Below, piece by piece: positions 34,101-41,088 of a stretch of 64,000 nt of DNA. Position 1 is the stretch's first letter. Every line of letters starts with the position of its first letter. The translations under genes and the position numbers were made by a program. The stretch comes from Limosilactobacillus caccae. Its GTDB lineage: Bacteria > Bacillota > Bacilli > Lactobacillales > Lactobacillaceae. Below the pieces are notes generated by a model, which saw nothing but the letters and a program-made list of their open reading frames with translations, was not told the origin of the DNA and ran no database searches. Location of the stretch: NCBI RefSeq assembly GCF_900156885.1, contig NZ_FTOY01000011.1, positions 362,501 through 426,500 on the forward strand. The letters run 5' to 3'.

Positions 34101-36426
34101 GACCCCTGCGGACAAGCCAACTTATCCTGCGAACGCGCAAGATAAGAAGCTGACCAAGGTAACGCAAACGCGGACAATCCACTACCTTGACGATGTTAGC
34201 GGCGAAAAGGTCCATGATGACGTGGTTCAGACGATTACCTGGTCACGGACACCGGTTTACGATGCCGTTGATGGTTCATTCATCGGCTATGCCGGCAAGG
34301 ACGGTAAAGTTGATCCAGCATTGAACGATGAAAACTCATGGGTGGTAACGTCAACTGACAGTAACTACCCGGCAGTTAAATCACCAGCAGTTACTGGTTA
34401 CGCGAAGACGCCATCGCTTATTCGCCATACTGCTGATGGTAGCGGACAAGAAGTCTTAGCCGCTGACGGGGTACCGGCTACTGATGACATCGTCGTTAAT
34501 GTTTACTACTTCCACGATACGGAAGAAGTAACGGCGACGAAGACGGTCAGTGAAACAATCCACTACGTCTACAAGGACAGTGGTAAGCCGGCCGCCGCTG
34601 ATAAGACGGTTAAACTCAGCTTTAGCAGAAGCGGGCAAAAGGACAAGGTCACCGGCAAGACCACCTGGGGTGAATGGACGCCTAGCCAGGACTTTGCCAG
34701 TGTCACTAGCCCGACAATCAGTGGGTACACACCTGACCAGCACATGATTGACGCGCAAACGGTCGGCCACGACTCTCAGGACCTTGACTTTACCGTTTAC
34801 TACAGCAAGGATACGGTAACGACGCCTGGTGAAGATCAACCGACGACGCCGGAAATACCATCCCCGAAGACCTATACTTGGACGATCGAATACGTTGACG
34901 AAAACGGCAATAAGATCATCCCGGATGTCCAGGACCCAACTGCCTTCCACGATGGTGACCAATTCGACGGTGCTAAGCGCAGCTACGATAAGACCACGAT
35001 CAGCAAGGATGGTCAGACTTACGAACTAGTCGCAAGCAAGCACGCGAGCGGTTCAATCGCTGGTGGGGATGTCACGACGACCTATGTCTACAAGCTAGTG
35101 ACGTCAGAAGAACCGGGTGAGCCCGCAACTCCTGAAAAGCCTGGCAAACCCGACACACCAGTTGTACCGGACCAGCCAAGTCAACCAGGGGATGGGGAAC
35201 CAGCTCAGCCAAGTCAACCAGGTGAAACACCGGGTGATAAGCCAGAAGAGCCAACCCACCCAGGGACACCCGAAGAACCGGTAACGCCAACGACGCCGGA
35301 TACCCCTGGTGATGAAACGCCAAGCAAACCAGCAGGACCGAGCGAGCCTGACCAGCCGGGTGAACCGACAATTCCGGATGTACCAGCTACTTCGGAAACA
35401 CCGACAACACCGGACCAACCAAGTACAGCGGAACCTGGTCAACCTGCGGAGCCGGGCACCCCAGGGGAAGATGTTCCTCCAACGCCAGAGACGCCGGTAA
35501 CGCCAACGACACCAAGTGAACCGGACCAGCCAAGCACGCCAGTTCACGATGGCCGGTACATGTTGACGATTCGCTACCAGGATGAAGATGGGAACAAATT
35601 ACAACCGTCAGTAACCGATAGCAACAAGTACCAAGCTGGTGAGGCGTTCAATGCAGCAGCGTTCGAGCAAGCCGAGATTACCAAGGATGGGAAGACTTAC
35701 CAACTCGTGCCAGCCAAGAGCTTCAACACGACTGGTGAGTTTAGCGACCACAGTGAGTTGACCATCTACGTATACCGGGAAAAGGGTGCGGCACCAAAGA
35801 CGACCCTTAAGTTGACGATTAAGTACCTTGATGAGTTCGGTAACGAGATTGCGGAGACCGTTAATGGTGGGGATGCCTTCAAGAATGGCCAAGACTTTAA
35901 CAGTAATGGTCACCTGAAGACGACAATCACCACCGCTGACGGGAAGGTCTACAAGCTAATCGCCAAGAAGATCTACAACGCGGTCGGAACATTCGGCGAT
36001 AGTGACGAGACCACCGTCTTTATCTACCAACTCGTCGCTGATGGCAATGCGACATCGGCAGAACCTGCAGTGCCAGGGACACCGGCTGACGAGCCAAGCC
36101 AGCCAACTAACCCAGTAACGCCGGCAGAACCGACAGGACCGTCTACGCCAGCTGATTCAGCTAGCCCGGCCCAATCGACGACAGCAGGAAGTTCTGCTAG
36201 CGCCACACCGGTAGCCGATGGGCAAGCAAAGGCAACGAGTGCTGCTAGTCCAGCGGTAACGAAGACGGTTGCGGACGCAAGCCAGTCGACACCTGCCCAA
36301 GCAACAGCGGCAAAGCAGTTGCCACAAACGGGTAACGCTAACGCGAAGGCCGTGATGGCACTGGGTATTGGCAGCCTGATTGGCGCACTTGCTGCTGGCC
36401 TTGGCTTAGGCAAGAAACGGCGGTAA
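26596..36426 (+). CDS. Giant adhesin 1, C-terminal Mub/MucBP repeat and LPQTG part
   Basis: 3276 aa; the homologous frame opens at 26539. There is no signal peptide and no Shine-Dalgarno at the TTG or elsewhere near the start, so this is the broken continuation of the preceding gene. In order: 144-aa repeats; a helical/charged stretch (about 700-1150); MucBP/Mub-type repeats (THIHYIDVN, VTETVHYVDEDG, TVHYIDVE) in a 1.27-kb duplicated block; further Mub domains (TRTINYYDD, SRTPVYDAVDG); a Pro-rich wall-spanning region (about 35110-35550); two more small repeats (LTIRYQDEDG, LTIKYLDEFG); Thr/Ser/Ala spacer; LPQTG, hydrophobic helix and KKRR. MucBP domains bind mucin glycans; sortase would anchor it if it were made. 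Confidence 0.88.
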   Translation: MTKDYIVYDISNHLSYKEYEPKDDVSNYKLDNADAKLDGPSHTDIQKVLEDNRGTLFESSHQHGMRVDITKDEKGQFKASEPVEDDSLEPGNISVVYHQVAHYNPKVNVSISREIDYVSNATGISLQDTTKKDNFNSTTISTEYDQNTNELTNMSNVPDNFDYSKENAPEIGGYTVDPSDSELTGPQDADIQKILSDNQEQLFNSKSEHGFKVEVTKVGDKYTSKVTEDDSLEPGNISVVYHQVAHYNPKAKISISREIDYVSNATGKSIHDPAKKDNFNSATITTDYDKDSHKINSISNVGSDFDYSEDNAPKIDGYTVDPTDSKLTGPQDADIQKILTDNQDQLFNAGNKHGFKVEVTKDGDKYTSNVVEDDSLEPGNISVVYHQVAHYNPTFDVEINREVDSVSAIDGTELKDPEKETNVASGTIIVSYDPQTHQVKPNGTKVSDNIEYGTKDPDHIPGYATNGSIPAVSTNDINKAISEHSEELFNPNNKHGKTITIDQITGKTTVTDNDKAPAGKITVNLKQQAKYIPSHANLITMFPGQDNTLEVAGNIGKDGKPSDDINFETTDNDLKKDGYTYKVYYVDGTYDSNGLKDDYKYLTENWIQGLDGYDTLADAQKAHGYDDIADGDTSNDGTKSFAKFNTQNFVVVYTPVNEQPQDIYITSDNDPYAKNDALKDFAIPKDIVSDKDQQAKLIAAIKKAQENPKADQDTLQQMLEMAENGNFAQLYKLSGKSSQFPFTDDNFGSQGFNERIHINEEGNQIPVYPFIDESNAGQSSLNNNSPLYVRNGHYIQKVTLTDKNGSGNKITITHTVDPDKLKENSSFDSDCIGDSAVLNLIDYLTNKDSGNTDSLPLNDQTNSAWTISVDGLNSSTVTTDKDGNKYLTISNGDRFVYNNTEYDGKTDSDPQIINLHYAPIVLSEQNPDSTYQSVTIHYVDVTDQDPMDEETRRGIFNDYGVKLPDGTKYAYNYSNGYELDIDDEGNDGVKANLTINENHDGYTYDNSEQDAKILEKLAKDGYYVVQRDKETTGQHNFDQYASDISTHEYNGNELYNPLGSGGYSNQNYYVYLVKGQRVNYKVVLEDKDGNEKETLVPESILGLGQTGDKFSETKSGVDQVNSKTSISDRYQAIIEEMAKKYPNYTVVTKDNPNTKLAQTDEIGTEEAFGDGDITKTIYLVPKYGNVTIHYVDVDGDARKNPDKKEFTSTDGQELGEHKQTPVDADTEYGTDYENTPWNYDKAGYELATVELPSTATKGQVNDGTKDIYVYLKHKQSGLTTQPKTVNETIKYVDQDGKPLPKDVKDTTSREITFTPEGYHDDVTGNDVIIGWASSGAIVNGGFDKAPTTAEGYDLDQEATNGDKDNPENIFNNDKDVAAVPVTHESDDVTITVHYKQQAETHIHYIDVNGSDKTSGFSKDDGTAIDGHDVDHIGHINDSIFPIGQTPWDYEKAGWVLAENPSNVNQDMKLTKDTPHDVYVYLKHDTTDIKDPKKINVTETVHYVDEDGNPVKDENGHDIVETNKQNLTLTQTGKYDKAIKENIPDGWSADKKGFSTLPTKDVPGYDVDKVYHKDQNSIKIDDKDQNGKSIKEVYYDPSKVKTDETEDQNVDVYVVLKKQAKTAVHYIDVEGVNKDAKDLTSKDGSTIENKGHDFTVKGHVGDTNVFSNKLWKFDQNEWEFVTQSPEIDKGKLTDKTPSDLYIYLKHKHSAIKTQPMTVNETVHYVDQDGKSIKDDSTAKMTLTPQGYYDEHTKKDVITGWKADLKDSKFPNFDTAINGYDIDKDKTKSTDVTGDYNKVKEVPITVENNQQPKDVDITIYYNQKAETHIHYIDVNDSKKTTGFDKNDGSAIDGHDVNHVGHINDSIFPDDKTPWDYAKDGWVLAENPSNVNKDMKLTKDTPNDIYVYLKHVTSDLTPKTIKVTETVHYVDENGNPIKDEKGQPITQVNDQHLTLIQTGKKDNVTGDNIPNDWTSDKPGFSSLSFDSKPDGYDVDYVYHNDQDGKKVEDGESINEISYDPSKVAKTATEDQNVNVYVVLKKQAKTTVHYIDVECVDKDAKDLTPNDGSTIDNESHNFTVDGHVGDDFSDKLWGYDSNEWELVTQNPEINGGKLTDKTPSDLYVYLKHKHSNLQTQPMTVNETVHYVDQDGNSIKGDSTAEMILTPQGYHDNQTGKDVITGWKSNLTNSEFPIHKTQVDGYDVDMTKTAATDVSANHSEVNPVKISVGKDNEKPSDVEITVHYQKKSSLKINYVDVNGLNQDHYQDGKVIENGQHDISLAGHKGDAVFNNGATPWDFTKDGWKLVKETSPVKSDLTLGDQPREITVYLVHGQTTTKPQEAKEIITETSQTRTINYYDDKTGNPQTGAGSLAGKGAKSITQKLNWKRTPVYDLVDGHLLGFAQLDKDGNPMMSPFGMFLLLPTGDENDPASWTPVSLEQDGKKQSWDKNEFPAVESPDLTKHGYQKDQSKKQHADDKQGQLVEAAAADPSKGNQTQNIFYVHDQTPVTPADKPTYPANAQDKKLTKVTQTRTIHYLDDVSGEKVHDDVVQTITWSRTPVYDAVDGSFIGYAGKDGKVDPALNDENSWVVTSTDSNYPAVKSPAVTGYAKTPSLIRHTADGSGQEVLAADGVPATDDIVVNVYYFHDTEEVTATKTVSETIHYVYKDSGKPAAADKTVKLSFSRSGQKDKVTGKTTWGEWTPSQDFASVTSPTISGYTPDQHMIDAQTVGHDSQDLDFTVYYSKDTVTTPGEDQPTTPEIPSPKTYTWTIEYVDENGNKIIPDVQDPTAFHDGDQFDGAKRSYDKTTISKDGQTYELVASKHASGSIAGGDVTTTYVYKLVTSEEPGEPATPEKPGKPDTPVVPDQPSQPGDGEPAQPSQPGETPGDKPEEPTHPGTPEEPVTPTTPDTPGDETPSKPAGPSEPDQPGEPTIPDVPATSETPTTPDQPSTAEPGQPAEPGTPGEDVPPTPETPVTPTTPSEPDQPSTPVHDGRYMLTIRYQDEDGNKLQPSVTDSNKYQAGEAFNAAAFEQAEITKDGKTYQLVPAKSFNTTGEFSDHSELTIYVYREKGAAPKTTLKLTIKYLDEFGNEIAETVNGGDAFKNGQDFNSNGHLKTTITTADGKVYKLIAKKIYNAVGTFGDSDETTVFIYQLVADGNATSAEPAVPGTPADEPSQPTNPVTPAEPTGPSTPADSASPAQSTTAGSSASATPVADGQAKATSAASPAVTKTVADASQSTPAQATAAKQLPQTGNANAKAVMALGIGSLIGALAAGLGLGKKRR
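30787..33336 (+). repeat. Duplicated 1.27-kb Mub repeat block
   Basis: The segment starting at AETHIHYIDVN (30787) recurs from 32062, a period of 1275 bp. Internal landmarks such as KKQAKTxVHYIDVE recur at 31450 and 32713 (1263 bp). Each block holds alternating Mub-like units of two kinds. Confidence 0.82.
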
Positions 36427-36448
36427 TAAATCAAGATAGCGAGCTCGA

Positions 36449-36486
36449 AGAAGCGTTTAGACTTTCAACTAAACGCTTCTTTTTTT
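36449..36486 (+). terminator. Terminator after adhesin 1
   Basis: AGAAGCGTTTAG pairs with CTAAACGCTTCT around an 8-base loop, then six more T. Confidence 0.92.
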
Positions 36487-36609
36487 ACGGCAAAATTGGG
36501 CACGCTTTCAGTTTGATATTTTAGGCGATAAAGTGCTTACGAATTCATTGGCGGTTAAAGACGCAGTAGTTGCGTATGGCCCTATTTTATTGTAAGGTAA
36601 ATATGTTCC

Positions 36610-36884
36610 AGTCACTTGATAAGCGTTGCCCATTCACGGGCATGTACAAGTGAGATATTTAACAGTTTATTGTTGGAAAAACTTTATTTATTTTAAAACG
36701 ATTTTTATAGTTAATTAATAAACTTTTCGTTGAATGCGTGTTATGATAACAGGTGAAAACTATAACGGTTGTGATTGCAAAATCATTTTTGACCGAATTG
36801 TTGGGATAGTAAAGCACTGTTGGTTGATAATTACGCAAACAATTCATTAAAGAACTAATAACACGAAATCGGGGGTTGATAATG
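36610..36884 (+). repeat. Adhesin leader, copy B, ending in a ghost start codon
   Basis: Homologous to 22753-23029 with conserved block order and spacing, including TTTTTATAGT at 36702 and GGGGGTTGAT before an ATG at 36882. That ATG is at the position equivalent to the adhesin 1 start but opens only MISRFN then TAA. Confidence 0.75.
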
Positions 36885-36902
36885 ATTTCCAGATTTAATT
36901 AA
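36882..36902 (+). other. 6-codon ORF (MISRFN) at the end of leader copy B
   Basis: ATG to TAA in seven codons, preceded by GGGGGTTGATA. Either a decayed gene start or a leader peptide upstream of the hairpin at 36924. Confidence 0.45.
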
Positions 36903-36923
36903 CGGAAGTTGCGGTATGACACG

Positions 36924-36963
36924 AGTCCTCACCATTGGTTACAAGGGTAATCAGGCGAGGATT
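36924..36963 (+). other. Two-tier hairpin between ghost start and adhesin 2
   Basis: Outer stem AGTCCTC/GAGGATT and inner stem GGTTAC/GTAATC around AAGG. A short T-rich tail (TTTTCTG) makes it a weak terminator or attenuator candidate. The remaining gap to 37116 shows only the adhesin 2 Shine-Dalgarno (GGGGG). Confidence 0.4.
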
Positions 36964-37116
36964 TTCTGCAATCTTTCAGCAAAGTTCGTGATAATAGTTC
37001 TTGATATGTGGAATGTGATTTTTGTTCTTCCGAAAATGATAAATAGGGTATCTAATATCGAGAGAGAAAGATTATTTCGGTGAATCGATCACAAGAAAGT
37101 AAATGGGGGAAATACG

Positions 37117-40100
37117 ATGGGTAAGAATAACCGTTTAAATAACGTCAATTCGCAAAGAAAAAATTATCGCCTCTATAAGGCAAAGAAGCAGTGGATTACT
37201 GCCTGTGCGACCTTCTTCTTCACCTTAGGGGCCAGTGCGGCCGTAATGACGTCCAACGCGGCGGCTGCGGATGACCCTGCGACAGGGACAACGAGAGAAC
37301 CGCAAGTTGAGGAAGTGAACAGTAGTGCTAGTAGTAGTGCAGAAAAGTCAGATACGCCTGCTGTTGCTTCATCTTCTCCAGAGGGTAGTAATGCAGCAAA
37401 ACAGGGTGATAGCTCAGCAGCGTCAAGTGCTTCAGTAGCGGGAGAGCCGCAAAAGTCTAATGTCCCCGAGCAGCCAGGAGCAGCTAGAAGTATACCAACG
37501 GTCAGCTTTGCGGCTGCACCAGAAAGCAATACAAACACAGAAGGCGATACAAACATTGCACCAGAAGGCGTTCAGTCGATGGATGAAATCACAGGTGAAA
37601 TGAACGCTGTCATGAAGGGGACAGATATTGCTGGCAACGCCGCCGTCTTTATCAAGAACGCCGCCGAGTTGAAACAAGCTGGTGCCAAAATCACTTGGGA
37701 AAAATCACTTACCGAATCTGTCGACCCAAATGGTATGGGTAACATCTTATCCGGCACAGTTTTGGTGACTTATGAAGATGGCAAAACAACTTCTGTCAAT
37801 GTTTCAGCATATGCCCTTGCCCCAGCAATGACCCTTAATGGTGCGGCTAATAATCGTTATTACTACATCAATAACATTGGTGATGGAGCACCAACTTCAG
37901 CCCAGCAACCAGATGCCAACGGGATGATGATTTACGATCCAAAATGGAATGAAAAAGATTCTGCAGGCAACGATTTGAATCGGACGACGATTTTAGTCCC
38001 TTATATCGGAGATGACACCACAAATAGTCTTGGCTTTAATTTTGATGAGTTTTCGATCGAACTGCCTAAGCAGATTGATACTTCATCAATTGGGATTAAG
38101 TTCTTTCAGGTTAAGATTACACCTAACCAATCCAACCCCACCCAGTATGCTAATTTACTTAACACCGGTGCGGTTACCGTTAATATTCCATATTTAGTAA
38201 AGGACTTACCACTAAAAGCGGATACGGGCCAACCAGTCTATGTTCAAAAAGGTAATAATGGAGCCGTATCTGCGGGTGACAAAGGTGAAGGTTACTTCGA
38301 TTCAACGGTTGCTGATGCCTCAAGTGAAAACTCGACTGGTTTTGGCCGCTACTTCTATGGTACAGCTGCTAATGGTTACCAAGACTATGCCTTAGCTTAT
38401 GCCCTTGGGATCGGTGCTGTTGGTGATTTTAATAATACCCCAGGTGCGCCCAATCCTGATGCGGACTCGATGGAAATCTGGATCAATGTTCCGAATGCTG
38501 AACACCATAAATTCCAAGTAATTCAGGTTGCCCCAAAGGATCTGCCAGATAGTAATCCACTATATATCTTTAGGGATTCTTTCAAGCTTCCGCAGTATCA
38601 ACCGGGTGGTCCAATGGCTATACAAGGACCTAGTGCAGTAGTTAACGCGCTGAACGATAACGACAATTTAGAATATGTCAAAAATGAGATGTTGCCGGCC
38701 ATCGACGGCCAGGTTACTGGATCTTATATTAAGAATGCAAGTCCTGCAGTGCTGGATTCTGATAACAATCGGCATTTCACCTTCAAATATAATCCATACT
38801 ACGGTGGTTTCGTAGCAAGCGGGCAAAGCCAAATCCCGCTGTTGAGTACTAGCAACTCAGCAAATGTTACCATCCCTTTTAGAGATGAAATTGCTAAGGC
38901 TTTTGACAGCCTCGGCACTAATAGCTCATGGGGGCAGCTTAGTGGCGGTGGTGGCTATGGCCCAATGAATCTTAGAGCGATTCTTCGCTCTAAAGAATAT
39001 CTAGACAGCATGTACTATGCTCAAGATGGCGACATTTACATCATTGACCGTCCAGTAGCTAAGGATGTGCAAGACAACATTATCGACGTTTCTAACGGGG
39101 GCGTTACTCTAACCGGCGACAAAGCTGCAATTTTACTCAAAAATCCGACAACTTTAGACGGTAAGTGGCCGGCTGGTACGACCTTTACTTGGGTGTCGGA
39201 CGCAACTGGTAAAACACAAGCTGATCCAATGACTTTTGATAAGGCTGGTGAGACGAAACAAGGTTTCCTCAAAGTCCACTTGCCGATGCCAAATGGGATA
39301 AGTGACGGCCAACAAAAACGCTGGTTTGACGGTGTAATTGAAGTCACTGCCCAAAGTAAGGCCAAAACGTACAACCCAGGTGGTGACTTTGCTTACGGTG
39401 AAGCCAAAACCGCTGCAGAATTAGTGCAAAACAAGAGTGCCTTCCCAGACGGCACCACTTTCCACTATGCTGGTAAGGATGCAAAAGGCAACATTTGCTA
39501 TCAAAATAGCGATGGTAACTGGGTTTATGAAGTTAAAGACAGCGAGGGTAAGGTTCAACAAGTGGCCGCATCTGGCAAAGTCACTTCCACAGAACCTGAC
39601 TGGACTAAGTGGGGTGAATACTCCAACGTCTACATCTACGCAGATTATGCTCAGACTGATGTTAACGGTAATGTGGTTGGCCGCGCCCAATCAACGCCAT
39701 CACACGGAATCGTCACTATCGACCGCTTCGTTAACTACTACGTAGTTGAAGGTGGCGACTTGCCCACTGATCCAAGTACCTTGGTTCAATTTGACGCAGA
39801 TGTTCTTAAGGACAACGAACTAACCTTTAGTAAGGGATTTACCGAAGTAGGCAGTGATGCAGCTGCTAACTTGAGCAACGAGAAGTCGAACCAAGCACAA
39901 TTTACAGTTAACATTAAGAATAAGAAACTTGGCACTACCAATACCGTCAAGGTTTACTTGAACGTGGTCGTCATTCCAAAGATTGATGGAGTAGGTAACC
40001 AATGGTTCAACGCTAATGGTAGCCACAACCAAGATGTTGATACTGACCACCAAACTGGCGATTACACTATTGCTAACAAACAAGCTGCAAGCAAGCTGAC

Positions 40101-41088
40101 TGACTACACTGCTGCTGATGCTTCTTACATCGGCTATGACTTCCATAAAGATCCTAATAATCCTAACGAAGGAACATTCTCAGAAGCAACGAAGGAGTAC
40201 AAGCCAGGGATGACAGTGACTGGTTTAACTCCCGAAACTGGTGAACTAACTGGTGGTAAGCAAACCGCCATTGTCCGCATTGATGTGCCAAAGGGTGCTC
40301 ACGGCGGTAACGGGATTGTCATCCAAAGCGATAGCAAGGGAGATTACTACAACTTAAAAGTGCCAATTAACGTTATCTTCAAAGGTGAGATCACGCTTTC
40401 TGGACCACAAACCGTCACTTACAATGGTGAAGCGCAGAAAATCAACCAAAAAAAGGCAAAAGGCAAGTATCTTGGTGAGCTCGACATTAGTAATCCAGCT
40501 TCTGATAAAAACGTAGATAAGATAACAAAAGTGTCTGTGGAACTCACAGCCGATGATCTGCAATTCTTAGACGAAAATGGCGACCCTCTGACGACTCCAG
40601 TGATTAATGCTGGCACCTACCCTGTTCTCTTAACTAAAAGTGGGGTTGACAAGGTTGAGAAGGAAATTGCAGAGAAGTCAGAGAAAACTGGCTACAAGTA
40701 CGACTTTAGTGACACCAAGCCTAACATTGCTGACTTTGTGGTTGAAAAGGCTAAAGTAGGGGTAACTGTGTCTGCTGCGGGCAACAAGACCTATGACGGC
40801 AAGGCTGTCACTGACCTTAAGCCATCATTGACAATTACTACTGTTAATGGCAAAGAGCCGTTAGGACCGATTACTCTGCCAAACGTTTCTGATGTAACTA
40901 AGCTTGGTTTAATAGCCGGAGAAGACTACGAATGGTACTTGAGTGACGCTAAAGGCAATAAGATTGGCAGTGCATTAACAGAGGCTCCGACTAACGCAGG
41001 TAACTATACTATTGGATTGACCGAGGCTGGTCAGAACAAGATTGCTAATTTAAACAAGGATAATATTGAGTGGACTGTCAAGACCTAG
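37117..41088 (+). CDS. Giant adhesin 2, N-terminal fragment (ends at in-frame TAG)
   Basis: 1323 aa. RLYKAKKQW (18-26) is a variant of the KxYKxGKxW signal; hydrophobic to about 50, with cleavage likely at AAA-DD. A Ser/Ala/Glu-rich spacer (52-150) precedes folded regions including Rib-like segments (VLVTYEDGKTTSVNVSA) and a central region of about 700 residues that I do not recognise. The last 250 residues are two MBG-type units (SGPQTVTYNGEA, AAGNKTYDGKAV). The frame continues unchanged past the TAG at 41086 with GPYVIEKAKMPVSF, matching GSYIISKATATVNF of later units, so the stop is a nonsense change inside the array. GGGGG is 7 bases before ATG 37117. Confidence 0.87.
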   Translation: MGKNNRLNNVNSQRKNYRLYKAKKQWITACATFFFTLGASAAVMTSNAAAADDPATGTTREPQVEEVNSSASSSAEKSDTPAVASSSPEGSNAAKQGDSSAASSASVAGEPQKSNVPEQPGAARSIPTVSFAAAPESNTNTEGDTNIAPEGVQSMDEITGEMNAVMKGTDIAGNAAVFIKNAAELKQAGAKITWEKSLTESVDPNGMGNILSGTVLVTYEDGKTTSVNVSAYALAPAMTLNGAANNRYYYINNIGDGAPTSAQQPDANGMMIYDPKWNEKDSAGNDLNRTTILVPYIGDDTTNSLGFNFDEFSIELPKQIDTSSIGIKFFQVKITPNQSNPTQYANLLNTGAVTVNIPYLVKDLPLKADTGQPVYVQKGNNGAVSAGDKGEGYFDSTVADASSENSTGFGRYFYGTAANGYQDYALAYALGIGAVGDFNNTPGAPNPDADSMEIWINVPNAEHHKFQVIQVAPKDLPDSNPLYIFRDSFKLPQYQPGGPMAIQGPSAVVNALNDNDNLEYVKNEMLPAIDGQVTGSYIKNASPAVLDSDNNRHFTFKYNPYYGGFVASGQSQIPLLSTSNSANVTIPFRDEIAKAFDSLGTNSSWGQLSGGGGYGPMNLRAILRSKEYLDSMYYAQDGDIYIIDRPVAKDVQDNIIDVSNGGVTLTGDKAAILLKNPTTLDGKWPAGTTFTWVSDATGKTQADPMTFDKAGETKQGFLKVHLPMPNGISDGQQKRWFDGVIEVTAQSKAKTYNPGGDFAYGEAKTAAELVQNKSAFPDGTTFHYAGKDAKGNICYQNSDGNWVYEVKDSEGKVQQVAASGKVTSTEPDWTKWGEYSNVYIYADYAQTDVNGNVVGRAQSTPSHGIVTIDRFVNYYVVEGGDLPTDPSTLVQFDADVLKDNELTFSKGFTEVGSDAAANLSNEKSNQAQFTVNIKNKKLGTTNTVKVYLNVVVIPKIDGVGNQWFNANGSHNQDVDTDHQTGDYTIANKQAASKLTDYTAADASYIGYDFHKDPNNPNEGTFSEATKEYKPGMTVTGLTPETGELTGGKQTAIVRIDVPKGAHGGNGIVIQSDSKGDYYNLKVPINVIFKGEITLSGPQTVTYNGEAQKINQKKAKGKYLGELDISNPASDKNVDKITKVSVELTADDLQFLDENGDPLTTPVINAGTYPVLLTKSGVDKVEKEIAEKSEKTGYKYDFSDTKPNIADFVVEKAKVGVTVSAAGNKTYDGKAVTDLKPSLTITTVNGKEPLGPITLPNVSDVTKLGLIAGEDYEWYLSDAKGNKIGSALTEAPTNAGNYTIGLTEAGQNKIANLNKDNIEWTVKT

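Noticed and set aside
35072-35547. Minus-strand ORFs opposite the Pro-rich region of adhesin 1
   Set aside because: Same shadow effect; no ribosome site or homology.
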